64,000 nt of DNA from Flavobacterium gilvum (GTDB lineage: Bacteria > Bacteroidota > Bacteroidia > Flavobacteriales > Flavobacteriaceae), in contig NZ_CP017479.1 in the NCBI RefSeq assembly GCF_001761465.1, positions 3,472,001 through 3,536,000 on the forward strand, in the 5' to 3' direction. The notes under the pieces were generated by a model. It was not told the DNA's origin, did no database searches, and saw only the letters and a list, made by a program, of their open reading frames with translations. The position numbers and the translations under genes are program-made. This document shows positions 8,574-17,735 of the stretch, in pieces. Position 1 is the first letter of the stretch. Each line of letters starts with the position of its first letter.

Positions 8574-10760
8574 TTATTTAGATGATAATTTCTCAGCAAT
8601 CCACTGTCCTTTTCCTCCTTTTTGGGTGTAAAGTATCCAAGTTGCTGGGCTTGTTTGTTCAATTTTGAATTTATCGCTAGTGCTTTTGAAGTTCTCTTTT
8701 TGTTTTTCAGTAAACACATCTGCCTCACGCGCAGTTTCCCAAGCTTTTAAAGCTTTAAAAATCTTGAATTTCTCAGGGTTTTTCTCCACTGCTTCCTGAC
8801 TCATTCCAAGCATATATTGTGCACCCCATCCAATCGATTTACACTGTAAATTATGAGCTATTTCTTCTGTTTTTGGAAAACTTTGTATTCCAAAAGTTCC
8901 TGGCATATAACTGCTTTCAAAAATATAACGCATGTCTTTGCCTTCGATTCCCCATGTCCCTGCTTCCTGATTAAACATGTGATTTCCTCCTCCAAGATTA
9001 ATTGTATTCATATACAACCAATTTCCCTCTGACGGTCCTGCCCCCATTACTCGGATGTATGTATTTCCGTGTTTTGCGGCTTGATCAAACAGGCTTCTGA
9101 AAAATCGTTTGTACGAATAATAACCATGACCTTGATACAAACAACTTTCCATTCCGTCAAAATCGATAAAATCCATCGAACATTCATTCAATAAATCGGC
9201 ATACGCTCTTGCATAAGTGTCCTGAAGTATCATATCTGGCATCAAACCAGAATAAGCACTGGGTTTCAGTTTCGAGACATTATCTCCTTTTTTGTGTGCT
9301 AAAGCAAAAGTTTTATAGTAACCTCTTTCTACTCCTATCAAAGTATAAGGACGTGTTTTTGTCACTCCTTTGTAATGAATAATTTCATTGCCCAATTTCA
9401 AAACGTTCACATTAGCTTCTCCTCTTTCGTTCAGATACAAGGTATCTTTTACCACGATAATAGTATCTTTTGGAGCCACATCTTTGTCCAATTGAACCGT
9501 GAATAATGTCAACAGATTTTTATTTGGAACCGGAGTCACATCCGAACTGTTTGTCTGGATAAATTCGCATAAAGTATGCACCCCATAAGCGATTCCTTCT
9601 TTCTTTAAGCGTTCGCCAAAAATGCGGATATCTTCAATTTTCCCTTTCGAATATTTCCCTTTCATTCCACCTAAACGATTACCTGGATTGTAATAATATT
9701 CAGCATAACCACCACCTTGTCCTTCGTCTTGAACGCCTTTGAAACCAATTTGTTTAGTATAACTTATTAAACTATCGTGAACACCACTCCAAGCCACATC
9801 AGGACGATTGTTTTTAGGTGATTTAATCCATTTCCCTTTATCAGTAATATAAGGTAACCCTTCATTTTTTACGATGGTTTCAATAACCGAAAGTCCCTTT
9901 TTATCTGGACAAGCATACAAAGCAATAGCCGAATTCAACAAATCGACACCTTCCAAGCCATCAACTACCATATGTTGAGGATCTGTTTGAAAAAGAATAT
10001 CTGGATCAATTGTTTTAGAGATTGTGTGAGCTTTACGACGGTCCCTTGAATGATAGACAATGTATGATCCATAAGAAGGTTCCAAAATTGCGCCATTTCC
10101 ACAAGTCATTCGGTAATACTCCTCAGGATGTGAATAGAAAGCGACATCATTCACACCATCACCACCAATTCTAAATTTTTGTCCCTCTTTCAAATTTGCT
10201 GGCAAAGGATATTTTACAGGATCCGGCGAGTGAATGTAGTAATGCATCATTTCGAGGGAATCTCCATTTGCCGGCAATCCTGTGGTTGTGTTATCATTCA
10301 AACCAAACATTCCTATAGCAAAATTATCATCGCGAACTACGCCTATCAATTCTCCAATAGTTTTTGAAATCGAGGTTTTAACTGGTCCCCAAATGACATT
10401 ATCTACACCATTTCTATTCTTTAAAGCTATTAATTCAAAACGAAAATACTCTTTTTTGGGAGTTACTTTCACAATAGCTTCAGTACCGTTTTCGTATTTG
10501 AATGTAAATTCATTCGTTGCTTTATTATACAAGCAGGATGCTGGTTCGAAAGTTTGTTTTTTTTCCCAAATATAAACTGACAACAAAGGTGAATTCTGCC
10601 CTTTGGCAAGGTATTCCTTTTTATGGGTTAAATCTTTTATGCTGGTAATATTCCCTTTTTCGTTAATAGAAATGGATGCATACATTGATTTCATAGTAAT
10701 GTCTTTCGAATACGCATTCTGAAGTAACACAAAGACCAACAGGATTAAAACTTTTTTCAT
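8574..10760 (-). CDS. Uncharacterised five-member family, copy 4; putative glycoside hydrolase
   Basis: Secreted protein of about 728 residues. The ATG at 10760 (MKKVLILLVFVLL) is preferred over the one at 10784 because it gives a compact signal peptide and matches the start of the paralogue at 13022. Motifs in order are SINEKGNITSIKD, VIWGPVKT, GELIGVVRDDNFA, QDEGQGGGYAEYYYNPG, GVHTLCEFIQT, the inserted LKLGNEIIHYKGV...ERGYYKTF module, MDFIDFDGMES and GAGPSEGNWLYM. It ends with a WILYTQKGG-type segment also found in the next copy. Copies 4 and 5 form a close pair distinct from copies 2 and 3; both carry the glycine-rich GQGGG loop that copies 2 and 3 lack. The enzymatic role is inferred from the operon, not shown by any known family signature. 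Confidence 0.6.
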   Translation of the reverse strand: MKKVLILLVFVLLQNAYSKDITMKSMYASISINEKGNITSIKDLTHKKEYLAKGQNSPLLSVYIWEKKQTFEPASCLYNKATNEFTFKYENGTEAIVKVTPKKEYFRFELIALKNRNGVDNVIWGPVKTSISKTIGELIGVVRDDNFAIGMFGLNDNTTTGLPANGDSLEMMHYYIHSPDPVKYPLPANLKEGQKFRIGGDGVNDVAFYSHPEEYYRMTCGNGAILEPSYGSYIVYHSRDRRKAHTISKTIDPDILFQTDPQHMVVDGLEGVDLLNSAIALYACPDKKGLSVIETIVKNEGLPYITDKGKWIKSPKNNRPDVAWSGVHDSLISYTKQIGFKGVQDEGQGGGYAEYYYNPGNRLGGMKGKYSKGKIEDIRIFGERLKKEGIAYGVHTLCEFIQTNSSDVTPVPNKNLLTLFTVQLDKDVAPKDTIIVVKDTLYLNERGEANVNVLKLGNEIIHYKGVTKTRPYTLIGVERGYYKTFALAHKKGDNVSKLKPSAYSGLMPDMILQDTYARAYADLLNECSMDFIDFDGMESCLYQGHGYYSYKRFFRSLFDQAAKHGNTYIRVMGAGPSEGNWLYMNTINLGGGNHMFNQEAGTWGIEGKDMRYIFESSYMPGTFGIQSFPKTEEIAHNLQCKSIGWGAQYMLGMSQEAVEKNPEKFKIFKALKAWETAREADVFTEKQKENFKSTSDKFKIEQTSPATWILYTQKGGKGQWIAEKLSSK

Positions 10761-10826
10761 TTTTATTATTTTAAAAAAATCCATTTCTAATGAATGATAG
10801 AGCTGATTAACTTTTAGTTATCTAAA

Positions 10827-13022
10827 TTATTTTTTAGCCGATAATTTCTCAGCAATCCATTGTCCTTTCCCTTCTTTTTGAGTATAAAGCGTCCAAGTTG
10901 TTGGGCTTGTTTGTTCAATTTTGAATTTATCGCTAGTGCTTTGAAAATTTTCTTTATGTTTATTTGTGAATACATTAGCCTCGCGAGCAGTTTGCCACGA
11001 TTTGATGGCTTTGAAAATTTTGTATTTATCAGCATTTTTCTCAACGGCATCCTGACTCATTCCAAGCATGTATTGCGAATCCCATCCAATTGCTTTACAT
11101 TGCAAATTATGCGCTACTTCCTCATTTTTTGGAAAGCTTTGTATACCAAAAGTCGCAGGCATATAATTGCCATGAAAAACATATCGCATGTCTTTTCCTT
11201 CTATCCCCCATTTTCCGGTCTCGGGATTAAACATGTGGTTTCCTCCTCCAATATTGCAAGTACTCATGTATAACCAATTCCCTTCAAACACACAAGAGCC
11301 CATAACACGCAGGTAATCAACGCCATTTTTCTTTGATTGCTCGAATAAACTTCTAAAAAATCGTTTGAATGAATATTCGCCATGCCCTTGATACATACAG
11401 CTTTCCAATCCGTCAAAATCAACATAATCCATAGAGGTTTCGGCTAACAAATTAGCATACCCTTTCCCGTATTCATCCTGAAGTTCCATATTTGGAATAA
11501 ATGTGCCGTAACAAGTTGGTTGCATTTTTGAAATATCATCCCCTTGTTTATGCTGCAACATAAAAGTTTTGTATGCACCGCGTTCTACACCTGTTAATGT
11601 AAAAGGACGACTTTTTGTAACTCCTTTGTAAGTAATCAATTCATCACCAATCATCAATACGTTAAATTTTTCGTGATGCCATCCGCCTTTTTCGTTCAAA
11701 TACATGGTATCTTTTACCGTGATAATAGTGTCTTTTGCTGTGATATCTTTATCTAATTTTACGCTGAATAATTTGGCTAAATTTTTATTTGGAACTGGAG
11801 TCACCATCGAACTATGCCCTTGAGTAAATTCGCACAAAGTATGAACTCCATATTGCAAACCTTCTTTTTTTAATGAAGCTCCAAATTTTCGGATTTCCAT
11901 CGTTTTTCCGTCTTTAAACTTCCCTTTCATTCCACCAAAACGGTCGCCTGGATTATAATAATATTCGGCATATCCTCCTCCTTGTCCTTCATCTTGAATA
12001 CCTTTAAATCCAATCTGCTTTGCATAACTCACCAAACTATCATGCACACCACTCCAAGCAATATCAGGACTGTAAGCAGAAAAATCTTTAATCCATTTTC
12101 CTTTTGTATTTGTTATATAAGGCATATTTTCCTGTTTTACAATATCTTCCAAAACAGTTAATCCTAAATTATCTGGACAAGCATACAATGCTACTGCTGA
12201 ATGTAACAAATCGACATCTTTCAAACCTTCAACCACTTGATGATGTCTCTTATTAATTGGAAACAAAGGCATTAACGAATAAAAAATCGTATGCTCTTTT
12301 CTTCTGTCTCTAGCATGATATGCAATTTCGGCACCGAATTCCGGTTTGTAAACAGCTGCGTTACCATAATTAATTCGATAATATTCTTCTGGTTTCGAAT
12401 AAAAATCAATATCACTGTGACCCGCACCACCAAGTGAAAGTCGTTGTCCTTCTTTCAAATTTTCAGGCACAGGATATTTTTTAGCATCTGGCGTATGTAT
12501 ATAATAATACATATCATACAAATCATTATCCACTGGAATTCCCGCAGTCGTATTATCATTTAAACTAAAAGCACCAAAAGCAAAAGTCCCATCACGAACT
12601 ACTCCGATGATTTCACCTATTGTTTTAGAAATGGTAGTGCGATAAGGCCCCCAAATGATATTATCAACTTCACCACGATTTTTTATATCGATGAGTTCAA
12701 AACGAAAATAATTTCCTTTTGAATTTGCCTTTACTGTTGCAATGGTTCCGTTATCGTAGGTCAAGACAAATTGTCCAGCTGTTGTGTTGTATTTTGCCGC
12801 AATTGGATCCAACTGTTGTCTTTTTGACCAAATATAAAGACTCATTAAGGGAGATTTCTGTGTTTTGGCACAATACTCTTTATTTGTTTTAATGTCTTTT
12901 ATACTCGTGACAAATCCCTTTTCATTTACGGAAATCGATGAAAATTTGTTCTTCAAAGTGATATCATTTGAATATCCACTTTGACATAGAACAAAAGCTA
13001 TTAGTATTAAAATTCGTTTCAT
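10827..13022 (-). CDS. Uncharacterised five-member family, copy 5; putative glycoside hydrolase
   Basis: A 731-residue protein with a signal peptide (about 1-18). The beta-rich N-terminal domain carries VNEKGFVTSIKD at 32-43, IWGPYRTT at 123-130 and GEIIGVVRDG at 136-145. The barrel-like part carries QDEGQGGGYAEYYYNPGDR at 343-361, GVHTLCEF at 392-399, an inserted module at about 415-500 (MIGDELITYKGV, ERGAYKTF), VDFDGLES at 534-541 and VFEGNWLYM at 578-586. It is the first of the five copies to be transcribed, 149 bp after the gene at 13172, with a long palindromic repeat in that gap. The invariant DxDGxE and EGxW acids are the natural candidates for a catalytic pair. No established family is recognised. 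Confidence 0.6.
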   Translation of the reverse strand: MKRILILIAFVLCQSGYSNDITLKNKFSSISVNEKGFVTSIKDIKTNKEYCAKTQKSPLMSLYIWSKRQQLDPIAAKYNTTAGQFVLTYDNGTIATVKANSKGNYFRFELIDIKNRGEVDNIIWGPYRTTISKTIGEIIGVVRDGTFAFGAFSLNDNTTAGIPVDNDLYDMYYYIHTPDAKKYPVPENLKEGQRLSLGGAGHSDIDFYSKPEEYYRINYGNAAVYKPEFGAEIAYHARDRRKEHTIFYSLMPLFPINKRHHQVVEGLKDVDLLHSAVALYACPDNLGLTVLEDIVKQENMPYITNTKGKWIKDFSAYSPDIAWSGVHDSLVSYAKQIGFKGIQDEGQGGGYAEYYYNPGDRFGGMKGKFKDGKTMEIRKFGASLKKEGLQYGVHTLCEFTQGHSSMVTPVPNKNLAKLFSVKLDKDITAKDTIITVKDTMYLNEKGGWHHEKFNVLMIGDELITYKGVTKSRPFTLTGVERGAYKTFMLQHKQGDDISKMQPTCYGTFIPNMELQDEYGKGYANLLAETSMDYVDFDGLESCMYQGHGEYSFKRFFRSLFEQSKKNGVDYLRVMGSCVFEGNWLYMSTCNIGGGNHMFNPETGKWGIEGKDMRYVFHGNYMPATFGIQSFPKNEEVAHNLQCKAIGWDSQYMLGMSQDAVEKNADKYKIFKAIKSWQTAREANVFTNKHKENFQSTSDKFKIEQTSPTTWTLYTQKEGKGQWIAEKLSAKK

Positions 13023-13089
13023 TTATGTAAGATTATTATTGCTTATATAAATCAAGGGTTGGGTATACAACTTTTTGATTTCCAGTGGA

Positions 13090-13120
13090 GACCTAACAGG
13101 TTTTAAAAACCTGTTAGGTC
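13090..13120. repeat. Perfect 31-bp palindromic intergenic repeat
   Basis: Two 15-bp arms (13090-13104 and 13106-13120, GACCTAACAGGTTTT and its complement) with a 1-nt centre. It lies 52 bp after the stop of the gene at 13172, and no U-run follows on the minus strand. I recall similar AACAGGTTTT palindromes as scattered repeats in Flavobacterium genomes; that link is from memory. Confidence 0.75.
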
Positions 13121-13171
13121 TAATCAGAAGAATGACAGTATTATATTTTAACCCTTGATTCACATTATTTA

Positions 13172-15508
13172 TTATTTTTTTCCTCCCATGTCCCCCTTGA
13201 GAACAGACTTCACAGTTCCGTCACTATTGAGGTTAACGATTACTTTTTGACCTGCTTTTACTTCTACTTTTGGCCATTTTGCAAAAGCAACATAACTCAT
13301 AGGTGTTTGGGCTTGTTTTGAAGTTTCGGCAAAAACAGCCACTTTGGCATCGTGGGTTGTTTTATTTTCCAATATAATGACTTTATTATCTTTCAGCCAT
13401 TGAGCTTCAACATGGTCAAATACAAATAATTTATTTGTATCTGTTTGTACATAAACACCAGGAAGTTCTAATGCCATAAAAACCCCGTTGGTTTCGCACC
13501 AAGAGTTTCGCGTATTATAAAAATTCCCAATTGTTCCTTTGCCTTCGGCATCCGAAAGTTGGATACGTTCCATTTCTGTTCCAATGCCATGATTTGTAGT
13601 TCTATGGTCTGGCATATCCATGGCTTCAACATTGGCGTGTTGAATATCTCTGATTAATTCAGCATATTTTGAATCTCCTGTTGCACGATACAATTTGAAG
13701 AGATAATCGCCTGAAGCAGTACAAATCCCCGGTGCGGCATGTTTATTTTGTGTACTAGCCCAAATAGCTCCTGCCATATTTGATTTGTTTTTCCCTATTT
13801 GACTTTGAGCCGGAAAAATTGGGTCGTATGAAAATGCCCAAGAAGAACACAAAGCAGCCTGAACTTTGGCTCTCTCCAACCATTGCCCATCTTTGGTTAC
13901 ATTGTACAAAGCCATCAAAGATTCCAAAAATCCGAAACAAGATTCTGAGTCGGCATCTTGCGAAATATCGCCACAATGTCCCGTTGTCAACCCTTGCTTT
14001 TCAACATCTCTTTTATAATAATACGCTGCCGATGCTTTGGCCGCTTCCAAAAATTCTTTATTCCCAAAATAGACCGAGGCTACAGCTAAACCAGCTGGCG
14101 CAATCGCCCCTGCGGTTGAGTTAAAAACTGCAACTTCTCCTGTTTCCGGAACAATATATTGACCAAATTGACCGTCTTTTTTCCAAGTGTTTACAAAAGC
14201 CTGAGCTAATTTTTTGGTCGCTTCTTCCCATTTTGGTTTAATTTCCTTCCCATAACCCAATTCTTTGTACAACATCAAATGTTTAGTCATCCAAAGCAAA
14301 GCATCACAGTTTTTGCGCACCATAGCCTGCACTTTTGGAAAATCTGCATGTTGTCTTTCTGGGCGTATTTTTCCGGCGGCCGTGATTCCTCCATAGAAAT
14401 ATCCACTCTTTCCTTGCAGTTTATCAATTATGAAATCAAATTCGATTCCTACTCTTTCTCTTTCTTTTGCGTCATTCAACATCAGCATCGGGAACGTATT
14501 CATCATACCGCTCACCCAACCCAACTGAAAATCGTTTCCATTTTCAGGAGCATAATATTTCCCAACGGGAACTTCAACCCAACGTGTTGATGTAATTCCG
14601 GTTCCCAATTCGAATTGTTTACTCATAGGCACCAGATTTCTCGGATTGTTTGCTCCTGTCAAAGCTTTTCTAACTTCCATGAATTTTTTCAACAAATCCG
14701 GAATCGAATTTGCTGGAAAAGAATACAATTTAAAATTCAAAGTCACTTCGTCCCCCTTTTTCCAATCGGCCGCTTTGTCTCCGCTTGGCGCAAAATCACC
14801 AAATCCGGTACGCAATTTTCTTACCGAAGGAGCACTTACCTGAATCGAAGCAACCGAACGATCCGCATTTTCACGAATCGAAATCCCCGAATTTCCAAAG
14901 CGAGTTTGTTGTTCGGTAAGTAAAATGAATCCTTTTTTCAAGGTGGGTGAATAAAAACAAACGGCCGGTGTTGCCATGTTTCCTGTTTGCAAATCAATCA
15001 ATGATGGTTTTGATGGATCTGGCGACAATTGAGGGTCATTCGAAAAAGTCAAAGGAGCATCAGGATTGTAGTACATATCTTTTGGATATTCTGGCATATA
15101 GCCATTCCCAATTGTTCTATAGCGATTCCCATTGTAAATAATCGACGGAATCATTACATAATTTTTGGTGTCCCATTGACTGAAATCAAAATTTGCCACA
15201 ACTGCTGTTTCTTTGGCTGATTCACTTTGCAATTGAAAAGCAACTTTCAAATCAATCACTTCGGGTTTCGCATTTGAAGTCGTTACGCTACATTTCCAAT
15301 CGTTACCATTCAGTTTCAAAATCCCCTTTTCAATAGATTGGGACGATTGCAAATCAGTTCCTTTGTATTCATTTAAAACTGGTTTGAATGAACCTTTCAA
15401 ATCTTTTAAAAAATCGTTGACTTCATTGGTTTGATTTTGGGCTGTTAATTGTCCAACAACAGTAAACAACAGTAAGGACAATGAACCTAATTTAAGCTTT
15501 ATATTCAT
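13172..15508 (-). CDS. Secreted alpha/alpha-toroid-like protein of unknown family, putative glycoside hydrolase or lyase
   Basis: A 778-residue product with a signal peptide (about 1-23, ending near LTAQ). Residues 24-270 look beta-rich. Residues 300-680 are helical with repeated helix pairs and small, Trp- and Gly-rich turns, as in (alpha/alpha)n toroids: GWVSGMMNTFPML, TTGHCGDISQDADSES, ESLMALY and HGIGTEMERIQL. A C-terminal beta segment from about 690 contains FDHVEAQWL. The N-terminal beta-sandwich, helical toroid and beta tail resemble several glycosidase and polysaccharide-lyase layouts, but I cannot assign one. It follows the SusD gene in the same probable operon, after a 387-bp gap holding an imperfect hairpin, so its expression may differ from that of SusC/D. 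Function is inferred from context only. Confidence 0.5.
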   Translation of the reverse strand: MNIKLKLGSLSLLLFTVVGQLTAQNQTNEVNDFLKDLKGSFKPVLNEYKGTDLQSSQSIEKGILKLNGNDWKCSVTTSNAKPEVIDLKVAFQLQSESAKETAVVANFDFSQWDTKNYVMIPSIIYNGNRYRTIGNGYMPEYPKDMYYNPDAPLTFSNDPQLSPDPSKPSLIDLQTGNMATPAVCFYSPTLKKGFILLTEQQTRFGNSGISIRENADRSVASIQVSAPSVRKLRTGFGDFAPSGDKAADWKKGDEVTLNFKLYSFPANSIPDLLKKFMEVRKALTGANNPRNLVPMSKQFELGTGITSTRWVEVPVGKYYAPENGNDFQLGWVSGMMNTFPMLMLNDAKERERVGIEFDFIIDKLQGKSGYFYGGITAAGKIRPERQHADFPKVQAMVRKNCDALLWMTKHLMLYKELGYGKEIKPKWEEATKKLAQAFVNTWKKDGQFGQYIVPETGEVAVFNSTAGAIAPAGLAVASVYFGNKEFLEAAKASAAYYYKRDVEKQGLTTGHCGDISQDADSESCFGFLESLMALYNVTKDGQWLERAKVQAALCSSWAFSYDPIFPAQSQIGKNKSNMAGAIWASTQNKHAAPGICTASGDYLFKLYRATGDSKYAELIRDIQHANVEAMDMPDHRTTNHGIGTEMERIQLSDAEGKGTIGNFYNTRNSWCETNGVFMALELPGVYVQTDTNKLFVFDHVEAQWLKDNKVIILENKTTHDAKVAVFAETSKQAQTPMSYVAFAKWPKVEVKAGQKVIVNLNSDGTVKSVLKGDMGGKK

Positions 15509-15895
15509 CTTTTATTTTTTATTTGTAATTCTTAATTGTTTTTTTTATAACCTTTTAACATAGAAATCTCTTGAAATTTCAAAATCTGATTTTTCAAAAA
15601 ACATACAATGACTACTCTTAAGCAATTGTATCTTTTTTGAATACTTCTTTGGTAGAAACTCCAAATAATTCAAGTGTTGAAAGCTAAAAAACATTTCGAA
15701 ACAATGCCTTGATTTTTATTAAAATTTAACTTTCTCTATCTGAAAAATACACCGAATCTGCGTGATCTGCCCCCCTATCACAGGAGTGCAGACTTAGCAG
15801 ATTCAGTGTCCAAAACAAAAAAAACTAACCAATTTAGTTACTGATCAACATATTCATAAATTTATCTAGTAAATTATTAATATGTTTAAAATTCA
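15509..15895. other. Intergenic region between SusD pair 1 and the 778-residue protein gene
   Basis: 387 bp with no gene. Besides the hairpin at 15749-15809 I see no clear promoter, only AT-rich sequence. Confidence 0.5.
15749..15809 (-). repeat. Imperfect inverted repeat with hairpin potential after SusD pair 1
   Basis: The 22-bp arms at 15749-15770 (ACACCGAATCTGCGTGATCT...) and 15788-15809 match at 17 of 22 bases. On the minus strand ATTTTTC follows, so it may act as a partial terminator between SusD and the gene at 13172. Confidence 0.55.
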
Positions 15896-17725
15896 TTATT
15901 TCAATGGGTCGAATGTACCTCCCCACTCGTTATTTTGTTCAATTTTAGAGTTTCTGTCTATATCCGTTTTATTGATTGGATAGAACCAGTGATTCAAGTC
16001 CAAATTGAATTTATAGGTATTGGCATCTAAATCAATACTAGGAATATAAACCGCTTTGAATTTTGCACGAGTTGTTGCAGTAGCCATATCTTGTGTCCAA
16101 TCGAAACCGGTAAGCAATGAATTGTCTTTGATAACAATTTTTATTCCTTGTCTTGCTCCACGAGCATTTAAAATATCAAAACGTTTCCATCTTCTCAAAT
16201 CTCCAAAACGTTTGTTTTCAAGAGCAAACTCAGCAAAACGTTCAGTAATATAATTAGCTCTAACTTCTGCCTGAGTAGTAGCCGTAATACCATTGTTTAC
16301 TCCAGTTACACCCGCTCTAGCTCTAATTTGTTTCAATACAGTGATGGCTTCAGCTGTTTTACCAGTTTCATTGGCACATTCTCCATAATTCATCAATACT
16401 TCGGCAAAACGGATTTCAACCCAGTCCATACCCGCTAAATTATAGGTATTTCTATCAACATTTGGATCAATACCCTTTTTGGCATAAAATCCAATAGGAG
16501 AAGTATTCCCAGCAGTTCCACTAAATTGTTTATTAATCATGGAAACTGTATAATTTGGACCATTATCTTCCCAAGAAGTCCATAAACGCTGTCCGCCTTT
16601 CAACAATCCTGCTGTACTTTCAATACCTGGATATACTGTACCTGGAGCAAAAACAGTTGCATAGAAACGATCATCAAGATTCGTGTACATATCAGTCAAA
16701 AACTGTTGGTTATAGGTATCATTACCAGCCTGTGCAGGATCGAATACAAGTGGCGTACCATCTTTTTTAGAAAATGCAGTAATTAGTGGTAAATAAGGCA
16801 TATTATTATCTGCAGCATCTTTAGAAATACACCCAGGACGCACTGAATTATTATTAAAAGTGTGATCAGAATTATAAAATTGATTCACCATGATTACCTC
16901 TTGGTTTCTCTCCACATTCCAGATGTCTGCAAATTTTGGACGTAATCCTTTACCGGCAGCTACACAAATATCGACAGCTGTTTTGGTAGCTGTATAAGCA
17001 TTTGCCCAACGTGTTTGATCATTGGTTGGGTTGAACAATGGACTCGCCCACCACATCAATACTTTTCCTTTCATGGCAGCGGCGGCGCACTTATCAATTC
17101 TTCCATAATCAGCACCGGACCATGTTGAAGGCAATTTTGCAATAGCTTCATCTAAATCGGCAATGATTTGAGCCATACATTCTGATGTTTTGTTTCTAGG
17201 AACAAACAGAGAGGCTTTGTCTTCAATATTTTGCACTTTAGTAATCAAAGGTACTCCTCCAACTTGTGTAACTTTACCAAAATAATCCCAAGCTCTCCAG
17301 AACAACATCTGTCCAACTAGCTTATCTTTATCGGATTGTGTCATTACAGATTCTGGAACAGTTGTTATTTGAGACAAGAAATAATTAATCTTATCGATAT
17401 TGGAATAATTAAATGTACCTGCAGCAGTTGAATTTACATCAATAATACCACGCAAATAATTACCCATTTGCCCCTGACCATTGCTAGCTTCATCAGAACT
17501 GTTTCCACTAATTGGCCAGCCCGGCATCATTCCCCCATGGATATCAGACACATACGCTTTAATCATTACCGGATCTTTCCATACGTTGTCTGGATTAATA
17601 GCAGCTGTGTTTTCATAATCCAATTGACAAGAACCTACAGACAAAGCTAATGTCAAGCCTGCCAATAGAAACTTTAAGTAATTTATCTTAGTCTTTTTCA
17701 TAATATTTTTATTATTACTTTTCAT
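15896..17725 (-). CDS. SusD/RagB-family outer-membrane glycan-binding lipoprotein (pair 1)
   Basis: This 609-residue protein is a SusD-like surface lipoprotein that captures glycans and forms the lid on its partner SusC. The signal is LSVGSC followed by QLDYENT, a lipobox typical of Bacteroidota SusD proteins. Translation may begin at the internal Met at 17701 (MKKTKINYLKFLL), which gives a more usual signal length. Family features include WRAWDYFGKVTQVGGVPLIT near residue 150, FAEVLMNYGECANE in the C-terminal half, and ALENKRFGDLRRW followed by a WFYPI ending. The gene starts 10 bp after the SusC stop, the usual tight SusC/SusD arrangement. The ligand is unknown; the downstream genes imply a glycan processed by the five-member family. 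Confidence 0.93.
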   Translation of the reverse strand: MKSNNKNIMKKTKINYLKFLLAGLTLALSVGSCQLDYENTAAINPDNVWKDPVMIKAYVSDIHGGMMPGWPISGNSSDEASNGQGQMGNYLRGIIDVNSTAAGTFNYSNIDKINYFLSQITTVPESVMTQSDKDKLVGQMLFWRAWDYFGKVTQVGGVPLITKVQNIEDKASLFVPRNKTSECMAQIIADLDEAIAKLPSTWSGADYGRIDKCAAAAMKGKVLMWWASPLFNPTNDQTRWANAYTATKTAVDICVAAGKGLRPKFADIWNVERNQEVIMVNQFYNSDHTFNNNSVRPGCISKDAADNNMPYLPLITAFSKKDGTPLVFDPAQAGNDTYNQQFLTDMYTNLDDRFYATVFAPGTVYPGIESTAGLLKGGQRLWTSWEDNGPNYTVSMINKQFSGTAGNTSPIGFYAKKGIDPNVDRNTYNLAGMDWVEIRFAEVLMNYGECANETGKTAEAITVLKQIRARAGVTGVNNGITATTQAEVRANYITERFAEFALENKRFGDLRRWKRFDILNARGARQGIKIVIKDNSLLTGFDWTQDMATATTRAKFKAVYIPSIDLDANTYKFNLDLNHWFYPINKTDIDRNSKIEQNNEWGGTFDPLK

Positions 17726-17735
17726 TTTACATTAA

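Noticed and set aside
10814..11050. 78-residue minus-strand ORF inside the copy 5 gene
   Set aside because: It is an alternative frame of the longer conserved gene and has no family signature.
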